A DNA stretch of 64,000 nt from Darksidea phi (lineage: Eukaryota; Ascomycota; Dothideomycetes; Pleosporales; Lentitheciaceae), in assembly GCA_030770425.1 (NCBI GenBank), contig JASJFT010000067.1, positions 1 through 64,000 of the forward strand, written 5' to 3'. The translations under genes were made by a program, and so were the position numbers. The notes below the pieces were generated by a model. The model was not told the DNA's origin and ran no database searches. It saw nothing but the letters and a program-made list of their open reading frames with translations. Below, piece by piece: positions 21,294 to 33,886 of the stretch (positions within the stretch are counted from its first letter, which is position 1; every line of letters starts with the position of its first letter).

Positions 21294-22386
21294 ATGACGT
21301 CTGCACCGCATATACAGCCTAGGTTTCTTCCGAGCCGCCATGACCTGGGCATCGTGGCCGTAGGCTTTAGCGGAGGCCAGGTGAGATACTTGTGCACGCG
21401 TTCGCTTCGTCGCTAATGCTTGCACAGCCAAAAGCAGGCGTTGATGCAGCGCCAATGGCTCTCATTGAAGCTGGGTTGATTCAGCAGCTTGAAGAGGATC
21501 TCGAAATGAAGGTCACGTTCGACGGCCAGGTACACAACTATTCGGAAATGGTGCCGTCCGATGACCCGCCCTATCGCAACATGAAGCAGCCAAAGTTTGT
21601 CAGTGCAGTGACAAAGGAGGTCAGCGAACAAGTGTACAACCACGCCAAAAATGGGAAGTTAGTCTTGACTCTCGGGGGAGATCACTCAATAGCCATCGGC
21701 ACTGTCTCGGGAACCGCTCGAGCAATTCGAGAACGGTTGGGCAGAGAAATCGCAGTCATCTGGGTCGACGCCCATGCAGATATCAACACACCAGAGACCT
21801 CTGAGAGTGGAAATATTCATGGGATGCCTGTAGCTTTCCTGACCGGCCTAGCGACCGAGGAGAAAGAAGAGACGTTTGGATGGCTGAAAGAGCATCATCG
21901 CCTCAGCACCAAGAAGCTCGTCTACATCGGCCTTCGCGACATCGACAAGGGCGAGAAGAAGATCCTGAAGGAGCACGGGATCAAAGCATTCTCAATGCAT
22001 GATATTGATAGGTAAGCCAAAACCGGCACGGGGTCAACCCCGACACGCTCCGAATGCGCCCGTACTGATCTTGAGGATGCAGGCACGGCATCGGCAAGGT
22101 TATGGACATGGCCTTGGGCTGGATCGGCAGCGACACTCCGATCCATCTGTCTTTTGATGTAGATGCACTGGACCCGATGTGGGCACCAAGCACTGGCACG
22201 CCTGTCCGCGGTGGCTTGACGCTGCGTGAGGGTGATTTCATCGCTGAATGTGTGGCAGAGACGGGCTCACTCATCGCTTTAGACTTGGTCGAAGTCAATC
22301 CTAGCCTTGACGAGCATGGAGCGAGCGACACTGTCCGGGCTGGTTGCAGTATCGTAAGGTGTGCGCTCGGTGACACGCTCTTGTAA
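21294..22386 (+). CDS. CAR1: Arginase
   Basis: Three exons, 21294-21380, 21428-22011 and 22083-22386, give 324 residues, the usual length. Arginase hydrolyses L-arginine to ornithine and urea in the cytosol and is the first step of arginine catabolism. The binuclear manganese site is complete: [16 protein letters not shown] and SFDVDALDP, with the active-site histidine in NIHGMPVAF and the late ALDLVEVNP. The N-terminus ([24 protein letters not shown]) is rebuilt by removing a 47 bp intron. The open frame beginning in that intron at 21392 is not the true start. Expression is probably arginine-inducible and nitrogen-regulated in ascomycetes, though no specific site was verified. Confidence 0.97.
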
Positions 22387-22960
22387 TTCGGCGTCACGAG
22401 CAATAGAGACGTAAATGGACCGGAACAATAGGCTTACATTGCGTTATTGCGGGACTTCTCAGTGGTGTCTGCCTAGTGTCTCTGCCCGCTATCCGATGAG
22501 AGTGCTTTTTATAAATATCGGACTGTCGGTGGAATTCCACCACGGGGGCAGGGGATTTGGATACTGCAACGTGCTTATGTAGCCAATAACGTCGCGCTCA
22601 TTCCGAAGAAGCCGATTCATTCCGAACAGCAAAACGGCGAGATGTTGCGCCAAAGGTTTATTTTGGGCTCAATCAAGTGCAGAGGTATACGTTTCTGCAT
22701 AACTGCACATTGAGTGTGCCCAGAGTCCAGGGCCCTGCCCATGTTAAGCTGTCGAAGTTTATACGTCATTAGCGACAGTTCCGGAAGGACCCGCTGAAAA
22801 AACATTCAGCACAGTATTCACCTCTCACACCTCTTTCGCACTGTCTATTTACATTGAAAAGAGCTATTATGCATCGTTGAGAATTGCAAATAAATCCGCG
22901 ACACGCGCAATAACGCAGCTGACTGCACGCCTACACTAATTGCCTCCGGGAGTTCAAGAA
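22387..22960. other. Intergenic region between arginase and NADH dehydrogenase
   Basis: 574 bp with no gene or repeat that I can support; presumably arginase 3' sequence plus the promoter of the downstream gene. Confidence 0.5.
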
Positions 22961-24862
22961 ATGCTATCTCGGGTCACACTCCGAACTTGCACGAAACCGT
23001 CGTGCCCACGACCTCAGACTTCGATATCACATGCGACCGCTAGCCCGAGCTATCCGCATGCCCGGCTTGCGGGTGTTGTACAACAAAAGAGGGATATTAC
23101 CATAAGTCAGCTAGACTCCGGAAGAGACAGTAAGGAGCCCATTTCCATGCCCGAAGGATGAGTGTTTTGCAACGGTTTCTGAGGCTAATTGGGTGTCGTA
23201 ATGCAGACCGCGAGCGAGTTGTTATTCTGGGTTCTGGATGGGCTGGATACACGGTTGCGAGAGAACTTGATGCAAGGAAATATCAGGCTGTTGTGGTATC
23301 GCCTAGGTCGTACTTTGCCTTCACGCCGTTGCTTGCGTCTACAGCTGTCGGTACGCTTGAATTCCGGACAGCATTGGAGCCTATTCGAACGAGGCGTACG
23401 AATGTGAGTTTCTTCCAGGGCTGGGCAGATGCGGTGGATTTCAAAAACAAGAAGATCTCAGTCGAAGAGGCCGTTGAGGATCCTACGTCGTCACGGGCGT
23501 TGACGGGAAGGCGACATGCGAGAGAGACAAAACAAGAGAGGGAAAAGCAGAAGAGGAAGGAGGCCGAGAAGGGGCAAATGTTTGACCTAACGTACGACAA
23601 GTTGATTGTGACGGTTGGCTGTTATAGTCAAACTTTTGGCACACCAGGGGTCAAAGAGCATGCGTACGTCCGCCCGGCCTATTGAACGAGCAAAAAAGAC
23701 TCTAATACGCGTACAGGCTCTTCCTCAAAGACGTCGGCGACGCACGTAAAATCAGAAACCGTCTGCTCGCCTGTTTCGAGGCCGCCGCTCTACCCACAAC
23801 AACGGACGAACAGAGGAAACAGCTTCTCAACTTCGCTGTCGTAGGTGGCGGTCCTACAGGCATCGAGTTCTCGGCTGAACTCCACGACATTATCACCGAA
23901 GACCTTGCTCGCGTATATCCCGAACTCGTCCCTTTTCATAAAATCACCGTTTACGATGTTGCAACAAAAGTTCTACCAATGTTCGACGAGAGGTTGGGCA
24001 AATATGCTATGGATATGTTCAAGAGGGAGGGCATCGACATCAAAACCAGTCATCATGTTGAGGGATTACGTCCTGGAGCACCCGGAAAGGAAGCAGAAGA
24101 GAGTGATGACCATAGCATCCTCACTCTCAAAATCAAAGAAGAGGGTGAGCTCGGCGTTGGCATGGTCGTGTGGAGTGAGTATCATCCTAGTGAGGTCTCA
24201 CCTCAAATGGCTAACACAGCCTACCAGGTACTGGACTGATGCAAAATCCATTCGTAGCGGATGCTCTGGACGAAGTCCATGAACTCCCTAAAGCCTTCGA
24301 GCGTCTAGAGTCAGGTCCTGAGCAGGGCAACGCAGACTCCCTCCACTGGAAGGTCAAGAAAGACAGCAAAACGGGGTCTATAATGACTGATGCCCGCCTC
24401 CGTATTAAACTAGCCGCCTCAGACGCCGGTTCCAACGCCCCTGAAGCCATTCTGAAAGACGTATACGCCATCGGCGACTGCGCAATCCTAGAGGGCACGT
24501 CGTACCCCGCGACCGCTCAAGTCGCCTCACAAAAAGCATTTTGGCTAGCGAAGCGGCTTAACAAAGGGGACATCGAGAAATCAGCATTCTCATTTAAAAA
24601 TATGGGCGTTATGGCCTATATTGGGAACTGGAACGCATTATTCCAAGGAGGCGGTGGAGGCAACATATCGGGAAGGCTAGCCTGGATTATCTGGCGCGGT
24701 GCGTATCTAACCAAGAGTGTGAGCTGGCGCAACAAGATCTTGATCCCGATATACTGGTAAGTGAGCAGAGACGTGCAGAGACGCGCAGAGAGAAGAGTGT
24801 GGTGCTAACTGTGGTGCAGGATGATCAACTGGATTTTTGGACGTGATATTAGTCGCTTCTGA
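22961..24862 (+). CDS. Type II (alternative) mitochondrial NADH dehydrogenase
   Basis: Five exons (22961-23129, 23207-23663, 23717-24174, 24228-24756, 24820-24862) give 551 residues. The enzyme passes electrons from NADH to ubiquinone without pumping protons. Exon 1 is an arginine/serine-rich, acid-poor leader (MLSRVTLRTCTKPSCPRPQ), a likely mitochondrial presequence, and joins through a GTAAGG intron to RERVVILGSGWAGYTVAREL, the FAD-binding fold. The second dinucleotide fold is FAVVGGGPTGIEFSAELHD; the C-terminal FAD motif is YAIGDCA. A lysine/glutamate-rich insert (RETKQEREKQKRKEAEKGQ) sits near residue 190. The last exon codes the membrane-facing end WMINWIFGRDISRF. An ATG at 23158 would skip the leader and is not preferred. 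Facing the matrix or the intermembrane space cannot be decided. Confidence 0.93.
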
Positions 24863-26053
24863 GCACCCCACCGTCCTTTGACTGGTTTTGGTCAAAAGTG
24901 GACTTGGGCAGAATACGTGTTTTGTCTGCAATGGAGTATTGGGCGTGTCGTAGCGATATAGGAAGCATTGGCCAAGACAGAGAACATGAGGGCACTCTCG
25001 TGTTGGTCTCATCGTCATCGGTCGTGATTACATGAACTAGAGTCGGCATAATGGTCAAGACGCGTGATGTACTCGCCCAGTGCTCGAAACGCAACCCGCC
25101 AGTGCTCGAAACGCAACCCGCCAGTGCCCGAAACGCGTGCCCAAACCTGACGGCCGAGGTCGAGGTGCGTTCAAGGGAAGCTGGACAGCAAGGCGGTGTG
25201 AAGCGAAGGACCCTCTGGTGCGCGACGGACTTCGCTTCGCCTTGCATATGAACCATTATCGCGAAGAGCTAGCTGCAGCGGTGCCGCGGCTAGTCATCAA
25301 CGTGGCTCCGAGTGATCTGCTCCGTTAATGTGCTGCGAGCTGGATGCCGACATGTGTAGGAGGTTCATTGCGGGCAACAGGCTGAATGCCGCGGCCGGGT
25401 AGCGCGGCCATGCACATTGCGAGGGCGGCCATATCGCATTGCCGGCTGGCTCCAGATATTCCAGAAGGTGGGGAGGAGAAAGGACGTCGGCGTTCACGGA
25501 CCAGGGTGGGCATCGGATCGTGCTGGGGCGCTGGCGGCCGGCGATTGGACCGTCGCCTCTTCAGACGCGGTTCCCTCCACCCACACAGCACAACCACCTT
25601 GGCCACTTTGCTGCATCCACGAGGCGGCGACTGACTGGCTGATCGCTCGTCAGGCCTTATCCTGCCTCGCACCCTCTACCCACTGCCCTCTCTTGTCCGC
25701 TCGTGTCTGGAGCTGCCATGTCCCAATCGCACGTCGAGCTGGTTGGATTCACACCTCCATGCTGCTGCCCCCCCGCCCGGATGGCGTTGCGAGCGTACAA
25801 CGCTGCAACCTGATTGCCTCACTTCGTCCTAAGCCAGCCTCTCTTCTGTAGCACAGCATCTGCCTTTTGCCCGTCGACACACACGTCTCGCCTCCAGGAT
25901 GCTGGCAATCGCACACTGCGTCACCCTCTATTTTCTGCTCCGCTTCTTCACGCTCAATTCGGTCCTTCTGGGACCGCGCCGCTCCCATCAGATTCATTGA
26001 CGTGCGCGCGACTTTACAAGGATCAGCTGCAGCCCTACACCAGTACACGTAGC
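24863..26053. other. Intergenic region upstream of the DUF6594 gene
   Basis: 1.2 kb, GC-rich, with a three-copy 22 bp minisatellite near its left end and a pyrimidine-rich stretch before the next gene. No coding sequence is supported. Confidence 0.5.
25079..25138. repeat. 22 bp tandem repeat, about three copies
   Basis: Unit AGTGCTCGAAACGCAACCCG plus two bases. Copies at 25079-25100 and 25101-25122 are identical; the third is diverged and incomplete. It contains no spacers, so it is a minisatellite rather than a CRISPR. Confidence 0.9.
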
Positions 26054-28736
26054 ATGGTGGGTAGAAAAAACAATTTATTTCCCCTTCCCGCTCCCTGTTA
26101 CCTCTCGTCTCGCTCTCTCTGAAGACTGATTCCTGCGCGTCGAACCACAGACGGACCCTAGGGCCTCTTTCGAGGGCCCTCCTCACGCACCGCAGTCTCT
26201 AGAGGCCTTGTCGGACCACGGCGAAGGAGATTTGGCTTCTGGTGCTCAGCCTACACCCTCCGTCCCTCGACGGCGCCCACTACGTACAAAAACTGCGTCT
26301 GATGACTCTCAACCTGCGTCTCCAACATGGGCAGATACGGATAAGGGCGACTCGTCCCATAAGGCCAGAGGCGGACGGGCCACTCCGCGCAAATTCTCAA
26401 AGTTATCCCCACAGAGTGACACCAAGCTAGACTCGTCGGTGCCATCCGAGAAGGCAGCTGTCGGCTTCTTTCCCAAGCTGAGTCGGATATTGGAAGGGAA
26501 GGAAAACAAGGCTCCCCGACGCCAACCGAGTTCCACAGTCGGCCCGGAGGAGGATCACACACTCCCTCCTCGTCGTCGTCATCAGCCTGCCGAAGATGCG
26601 ACGTTGAGTCGCCGCTCAATCAGACAGAAGCACGGCTCACTACAGCGCCGCGTGGAGAGTCTCGTCAACCTACCAAACCCCTCCCTGATGTCAGTGCTCT
26701 CAGGAGTTACCCAGCAGTCCAACGTGTCTAGTGGAAGCAACGAGAGCAATTCGACCATTACACAACAGTCATATGACCGATCTCAAATAGTCAAACACAA
26801 ACCCACGAGGGTTAGAAAACGAATGCAGGCCAAAAGAGGTCCGCCACAGGGCAAACCTGACGCCATGGATGCCCAACAGTCGGGTGTCTTTCGATATATG
26901 AGCGAATCCTTAAGTTCAGAACAATTCCGCGACAGTGAACCACATGCGAGTCGTCCATCCACTGCTTCTTCCTCGTCATCTACTACATCGCATGAGACCG
27001 AAGACGACGACCTCTCTTCAAATGGAAACGAGGGAGTGGATTCACTTATGACGTCACCTGCTTCAATGAGACGATCCTATCATGAAGAATCAGATGATGA
27101 TGCCGGCGAGAGTGGTTCAGCCATGTCTGTCCGGGAAGCCAGTCCCGACTCCCACCGTCAACCTAGTGTGAGCGATGATGTAGAAGACAGTGATGAGGCG
27201 GAGAAGGATCCTAATCATGAGGGAGAGGCGAAGGACGAGCACGGCGAGTATAGCGAAGACGACGGCGAAGGCAACGCTTCGGCTACAGACGAAGTGGAAC
27301 ATCAGCAGCACCATGCGCCTGATATGGCCTTGGAACGTGTTCCTCCTCCGAGGATTCCGTCGGCTTCTTCTTCTCGTCATAGTGATCGACACACGAGGCG
27401 TCTCAAGCGTCAAGAGCAGGCTCTCAACGAACATGTCTTACAAGCCCCCAGGCCCCAGAGAGACTTCCAGTTCATAGGTGGACCATCCCCGCAAACACTA
27501 CCTCCTCACCCTGCAATGCCCATGTACGACCCGTATGTGCATTCAGATGTTTCGCCTCCCAATTTCTACACTACTGCGCATCATGCTGCTCCCCCACCAG
27601 TGCCTCCACCGCCCACCATAGGATACTATTCGCCCCCACACGCGCCGCCTGGCCCCTATTCGCCGGGCTACGAAAACAATGTTGCCATCTCGACTCATCC
27701 ACCCATGGCAGCTCCAAGTGCTTTGGTCTCAGCTCCTCCATTCCAGTACCCTGCACAACCGCCCCACTATCAACCACATCCCACAGTGCCCGATTTGAGC
27801 AGACCTACAGTGGTGGGATACGAGCTGCTGGCGGATAAACTGTGTGAAGGGTCGAAAGTTGAACGTCGTCACCCCGACCAAGAGGTTGTCGTTCCCATGT
27901 ATCGCAAGTTTGAGCAGCTGAACCATCGCGTCCTCCTCCACCTTCAGGATGAGCTTTCCGAGCTGGAGGAAGAACTTCGTCATCTAGACGAGTGCATTGC
28001 GCAGTGCTCGCCGCGAGATGGGGCGGGTCTTGTCCACCCTGCATCCAGGCGGGGCGATGCACGGTACGGGAGTGATGTGCATTTTCGGAGGACAGAGCTG
28101 CTCGGTCGGATCTATCTCAAACTGGGCCAGTACAGTATGTTCCCTTCACCTTCTCATGTGAGGCATTGCACCGAGCGGGGAAGTGCGTCCGGAGTGCTCT
28201 AGCTGTGGAGCGTGGCCAAGGGACCAGCAAAGAGCACGGAGCTAACATTGTGTACAGATGCAGCGTTGACTTCGTTCAATAACATGGTCAAGAACGTAGA
28301 CGCGGCGGACACGGAAGATATTCGGGCCTACCGTAACTGGATTGAAAAGCGCACCCCGATCGACTATGCCGAGACGCGTTTCCTGAAACACAGCGCTGAT
28401 CTGCTTGCGGTCTCGCGAAGCAAACCAGCAAGCATAGCTAGTGGCGTACCTTCACACCAATCTGCAGCCATGTTTCTTCCATTGATACTCGTCCTTCCTC
28501 TAATGGCGTTCGCAATCGTGCCCGGGCTGCTGGGGAGGCTGTTCGTGCTAGTCGTAATAAGTGGGGGTATCATCAAGCTCATCATGTCGACGAAGGAGCT
28601 GACGGAGCTGATGACGGCCCGAGAATGGTCGGTATGTTTCTCCGGGTAAGTGCTTTTCTTTGTGTGCATGCAGACGGTTGCCACGAACCAAGCGAGCAGG
28701 ACGCCACGACGAGTCTGGCCGCTACCAGAACAGTGA
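26054..28736 (+). CDS. DUF6594 membrane protein with long disordered N-terminus
   Basis: Four exons: 26054-26056 (the ATG alone), 26151-28134, 28258-28631 and 28674-28736, giving about 807 residues. The start is inferred: the long frame has no suitable ATG, but an ATG directly followed by GTGGGT splices to TDPRASFEGPPHAPQ at a CACAG acceptor. Residues 1-550 are low complexity: basic and serine-rich, then acidic (around 300-370), then proline/tyrosine-rich. From about 557 comes the DUF6594 domain: GYELLADKLCEG, a helix YRKFEQLNHRVLLHLQDELS, then EDIRAYRNWIEKRTPIDYAE. Two adjacent hydrophobic helices follow (MFLPLILVLPLMAFAIVPGL and LFVLVVISGGIIKLIM), typical of the family's membrane end. Function is unknown. 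The last short exon is the least certain. Confidence 0.75.
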
Positions 28737-30342
28737 GCTAGCATTTACGGCGTCTCCGAGGCTCCTATCGGTATGCGCCTCTCTAGCCGCCGAACTGGTG
28801 TGGTGCAGCGACAAGCGCGTTAGAGACAACCGTCGTCCTCGTCCCCGTCTATCTCCATCGGAGTCTCTCGGCTGGAAGCTAATACGAAGGGCAGTTATTT
28901 CGGGCTGATGGTGGTTCTTGCGGCATTGGTGCACTGACTCGACTTCGCGCCACGGTGCGGAGTCGATAAAGATCGGCCAGGCACGCCCGCCGCACGGACA
29001 GGGACCGGCTCCATCTCGTCATGGCCGGGCAGGGGGGTTCCAAACAATTTGAAGACACTTGTGGCAAGGTTGGGCGCTGTGAATGTTTCCTTTTGCTGGA
29101 TGTGTGTCGGGCGTGCCGGGCATGCCATCAGACTGTCTCTGGCGGCTTTTTGGTGGGTTCCAAGGTGGGTGCCTGTGCGGGGCGAGGGGCGAGGGGCGGG
29201 ATGGCTGGCGTTCAGCGGTAATCCGGGGGCTTTTGGAGGGTGTGGTGGGCTCTGAGGTGATGGGTCGACGGCGCGGACTGGCGTTCTGACAGCTGGATGC
29301 ATGCTTCCGGAATGCGGACTTGGCGCACGGAGCCGTCTGAGTCGGGGATGTGAGGGGAGGCTATTGACAGGCGGTGGAATTGAAGCGTACCGAACAAAAG
29401 CTCCAGGGCCCTCGCGGTTGACGTGCGTGGTTCAGGCACGGCGCGGCGTGTGCAGGCGGGCTGGGCTAGCGTCGCCCGCGTCTCCTGGTCAGGTCAGGTG
29501 GGCAGGGCGGCCGTCTGAAACTGCTTGCCTCTCTGGTCCATGGATGATTATATGATTTGCGATTATGTGACTATATATCGATTCGGGGGGTGCCCTGGCC
29601 TCCCGCTTGCGCAACACCCGGCAGTCCATCCAAGTCGCCCACGGCGCTGACGCTGTGCTGTGCGAGCCCTTCGTTCCTGAAACACGCCTGCTTGAGCACT
29701 TTTGAGCGCTGCTCCACATACACCGCGCACCCTCCCTCCGCCCAATCTCAGCCCGGCCAGTCCCCGCCCTTCTGGAATGTCGCAGCTGCCCGCGCCGGCC
29801 ACTCACCGTCTGATACTGCCCCGTCGCACCAGTTTGGCCTGTGTGCGCGAACCCATCCGCCGCGGACCCCGTCTTCGCCTACAAAGCCCCGACATCTAAT
29901 AAGCACTCTACCTCTGCCTCGCCCCACCCGCCTCCCATCCTGAGCGTCCCCCTCGCTCGACAACGCCGCAGAGAGACAGGCGGCCTATCGAGCATCGAGC
30001 AATCGAGCGTCGAGCATCGAGCAGTCCAACCCCGAGCCCCGACCCTCTCGCTGGGCGCGTCTTTCCTGCCCGTCTCGCTCGCGCATCCAGGCACCACCAC
30101 GCCCGCCGCCCACACAAAGAAATCAGACACGCCTCCCGCCGCCGAGCTCCCCAGCGCACAAAGCCCTCCCTGAGCCCAGTCAGCCGTGGGGACTTGCCAT
30201 TGGCAGTGTTGCACCCGTACCTGAGTCCTGCTTGCCCGTCACCCATCCAGTCACCCCGCCGTGCCGCCTGTGGAACCGCGTCCCTCTACAACACCACCCC
30301 TCCGTCCGCCCGCACTGTCCGGCTCCGCCCGCGAAACTCGCC
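28737..30342. promoter_or_regulatory. Upstream region of the RasGAP gene
   Basis: 1.6 kb, GC-rich, with long pyrimidine-rich runs over the last 500 bp that look like a transcribed leader. Overlapping open frames on both strands are a by-product of high GC and lack protein character. Confidence 0.4.
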
Positions 30343-32837
30343 ATGGCCGTCTCCATGCTACATGCGCCGTCGCGAGCGTCGACGTCCTCGTCCTCGTCCT
30401 TCATTCCCGTCTCCCGCCAGAACACAATGTCCTCACACGATGGCTCACGCTCGGTGCGCCAATCGAAGCGCTACTCGGTCACCGCCCTGTACCTGTCCAT
30501 GTCGGCCAAGGACAAGGAGTTGGAGATTGAGGACGACCTAGCAAGAGGTATGCAAAACCTCGAATCCCTCATCTGGCGCACGCTAACAGTGGGCAGCTCA
30601 GAAGATACTACGCGAACTCAAGGGCAAGATCTCGTCGCAGTCCAAGAAGAACTTCGTCCTCGAAAAGGACGTGCGCTACCTCGACTCGCGGATAGCGCTG
30701 CTGATCCAGAACCGCATGGCGCTGGAAGAGGTAGGTGCGCGACGGCATGCGTGACATGCATTCGGGCTAACTGTGTCCCCAGCAAAACGAGGTCGCAAGC
30801 CATCTCGACGAAGCCGCCGAGCTGCAGGAGGGCTTCTTCCCCAACGACGAGAAGACGCAGAAATACGGCAATCTGCTCTTCCTGCTCCAGACCGAGCCTC
30901 GACACATTGCCCATCTCTGCCGACTGGTATCCATGGCCGAGATTGACGCACTGTTGCAGACGGTCATGTTCACCATCTATGGCAACCAGTACGAGAGCCG
31001 CGAAGAGCATTTGCTCCTGACCATGTTTCAGGTAGGTTGGCTCCATCCGGGCAGCTGCCGTTATAGCTAATCTCAGCAATAGTCCGTTCTCACATATCAG
31101 TTCGACAACACAGTGGACTATAGTTCACTTCTGCGCGCCAACACTCCCGTCTCCCGTATGATGACCACTTACACCCGCAGAGGGCCCGGCCAGAGCTACC
31201 TCAAAGTCGTCTTGCAGGACAGCATCAACTCGCTCATCGAGCTGAAAGACCTGGACCTGGAGATCAATCCTCTCAAGGTTTACGAGAAAATGGTGGCTGA
31301 GATTGAAGATCGGCAGGGCAAACTGCCACCTAACCTTCCCAAGGGTGTGACGGCAGAGCAGGCCGCCGAGAACGAGACCGTGCAGCAGATCATAGCGCCC
31401 CGCTTGACCATGCTCATGGAACTAGCCAATAATTTTCTGACCACCATCATCAATGGCCTGGAAGAGACACCGTACGGTATCCGATGGATTTGCAAGCAGA
31501 TTCGCAGTCTGTCGCGGCGAAAGTATCCCGATGCGCAAGACCAGACTATTTGCACGCTTATTGGAGGCTTCTTCTTCCTGCGATTCATCAATCCCGCGAT
31601 CGTGACTCCACGATCATACATGCTCATCGATGCCACGCCAGCCGAGAACCCGAAGCGCACACTGACTTACATTGCAAAGATGCTTCAAAACCTAGCTAAC
31701 AAGCCTTCGTACGCAAAGGAACCATATATGATGAAGCTCCAGTCCTTCATTCAGACGAACAAGGACCGAATCAACAAGTTTCTCCTTGACCTTTGCGAAG
31801 TGCAAGACTTTTACGACACCCTGGAAATGGACAACTATGTTGCCCTCTCCAAGAGGGACCTGGAGCTCTCCATAACCCTGAATGAAGTGTATGCGACTCA
31901 TTCTCTTTTGGAAAAGCATTCGTTGGAGCTAGCCAAGGACGACAGTTCGCATTTGGGCGTGATACTTCAGGAGCTCGGCCCTGCCCCTGCCCAACTACCC
32001 AGAAAGGAAAACCGAGCCATCAATCTGCCGCTGTTCAGCAAATGGGAAACACCCATCGACGACCTCACGGCTGCTCTGGACATTACGCAGGAGGAGATAT
32101 TCTTCATGGAAGCCAAGTCTACTTTCGTCATGGTTTTGAGATCTCTCCCACCGAATACTTCCATTACGCGCAGACCTCTGAGGCTTGACCGAATCGCCGA
32201 AGCAGCCGCTACAACGAAGAATGACTCTGTAATGGTGAAGAAAGGCATTCGTAGCATGGAACTGCTTAGCCAGCTGCAAGACCTCGGTGTCATTGATAAG
32301 GAGGATGGCTTCTCGCTTCTTCGGGACGAGGTTGAACAAGAGCTTGCGCACCTCGGCTCTCTGAAGGAGAAGGTCATCGAGGAAACAAGGAAGCTTGATG
32401 AGGTCTACCGAACCATTCGTGACCACAACGCCTACCTCGTTGGCCAACTAGAGACGTACAAATCGTATCTGCACAACGTCCGCAGTCAATCGGAGGGCAA
32501 GACCAGGAAGCAGCAGAAGCACCAGGTGCTTGGGCCTTACAAGTTTACGCACCAGCAACTCGAGAAGGAGGGTGTGATCCAGAAGAGCAACGTCCCGGAG
32601 AATCGCAGGGCAAACATTTACTTCAACTTCACAAGCCCACTGCCTGGAACGTTTGTCATCTCTCTGCATTACAAGGGCCGCAACCGCGGGCTGTTGGAAT
32701 TGGACCTGAAGTTGGACGATCTGCTCGAGATGCAAAAAGACAACCAGGAAGATCTAGATCTCGAATACGTCCAGTTCAACGTCTCGAAGGTGCTCGTTCT
32801 TCTGAACAAGCGGTTCGCACGGAAGAAGGGTTGGTAG
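30343..32837 (+). CDS. gap1: Ras GTPase-activating protein, IQGAP-related (Gap1/GapA type)
   Basis: Four exons (30343-30547, 30597-30730, 30783-31031, 31083-32837) give 780 residues. It stimulates GTP hydrolysis by Ras at the membrane and so limits cAMP/MAPK signalling and polarity. After a serine-rich N-terminus comes a helical segment ([20 protein letters not shown]); the RasGAP domain covers about residues 170-480, with [20 protein letters not shown] at the arginine-finger position and the signature [17 protein letters not shown]. The C-terminal RasGAP_C domain follows ([15 protein letters not shown], then [20 protein letters not shown]) and ends with [12 protein letters not shown]. It lacks the calponin-homology and IQ regions of true IQGAPs, as in fission yeast Gap1. 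Introns are 49-52 bp and all restore frame. Confidence 0.93.
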
Positions 32838-33886
32838 GGCCACGCCTTCTACTACGCAACGACGCCATGATATCCTCTTCATCAACATCACTCCTCGGTC
32901 GTTTAGCTCATGTTCGGGTGCACGGCTTTTTCATCCTCTCTTGTTCCACAGCCAAGTACACATCTGGGCGTCCTGGAGTATTGGGAGGTTTGCTTACTTG
33001 CTATTGATGTTCTTTTTCGGGATACCCCAGGGTGGTGGACGTTTTGAATGGCAAGAATCATCTAAGGGTAAAGTATGGAATGAAAACGAGAGGAGACGAT
33101 GGAAAGGGAGAGACGGAACGATTATTAACATTACCCCAAATTGTGAGGGACGGTGCTCTGAGGAGAAGAGCGGTTGTCTCGTCGCGGATTGAGCCTTCTA
33201 GAGCGTTGATTCTCCTATTTCCGCTGTGTCTTGGGCAAGTTTTATTTTCCTTTTTACTTTCGCATACTCTCGCTTGTAATACGCATGTTCACAGCACCCG
33301 AGGGATGGCACTGGGCTCGGGTACCTCGATTGATGGTTTTTCTATTGCTGCTGCTGGTGCTTCTGGTTTTGGGTTTCGGCTGGCCCGATCATGGCAAGAT
33401 GCGTACGTGTTTTGCGGGTTTAATTCAACGATATCCTGGATGTACGATAATGGGCGGAGTGTAATCGAGATGGGATTCAGCCTAGATACGGCAGTAAGCC
33501 GAGCAATTCCGCTGCGATAAGGACTTGTGTGGTTCCTTTGTTCCTGGCTTGCCTACGTCATCAGCCGGTAGAACACCCAGATGTTCCGAACTCTAGCTGC
33601 GACACATCTCAAGCCCCGGTAATAAAAGCCGAAGTGGTGCAAGTGGTACCTGTCACGCGAACGGTACCCCGGTCAGGATCGCCAGGCGGCAAGCTCAAGG
33701 TGGAATGGCCTCATTGGTCGGGCCAGCTAGGCTTGGGAATGATTCAGACGTGCAGCTCTGACTTGTCGTTGAATCTAGACCCGACTTTCACTCACTCCTT
33801 CTCTGCCTCCTACTCTCTTCTTCTCGTAGCCGTCCCTGTTGTCTTTGAAACTCAGTCTTCCGGCGTTGCACGGCAATCCTACAACC
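32838..33886. other. Intergenic region between RasGAP and the small conserved gene
   Basis: 1.05 kb with no supported gene; open frames here (for example 33032-33520) lack family features. The last ~100 bp before 33887 are pyrimidine-rich, as in a fungal leader. Confidence 0.5.

Noticed and set aside
23158..23206. Annotated start of the NADH dehydrogenase at 23158
   Set aside because: It falls in a well-formed intron; the upstream exon supplies a mitochondrial leader in the right frame. It is kept only as an alternative-start hypothesis.
25079..25138. Possible CRISPR array
   Set aside because: The 22 bp units are directly adjacent with no spacers, and the genome is eukaryotic.
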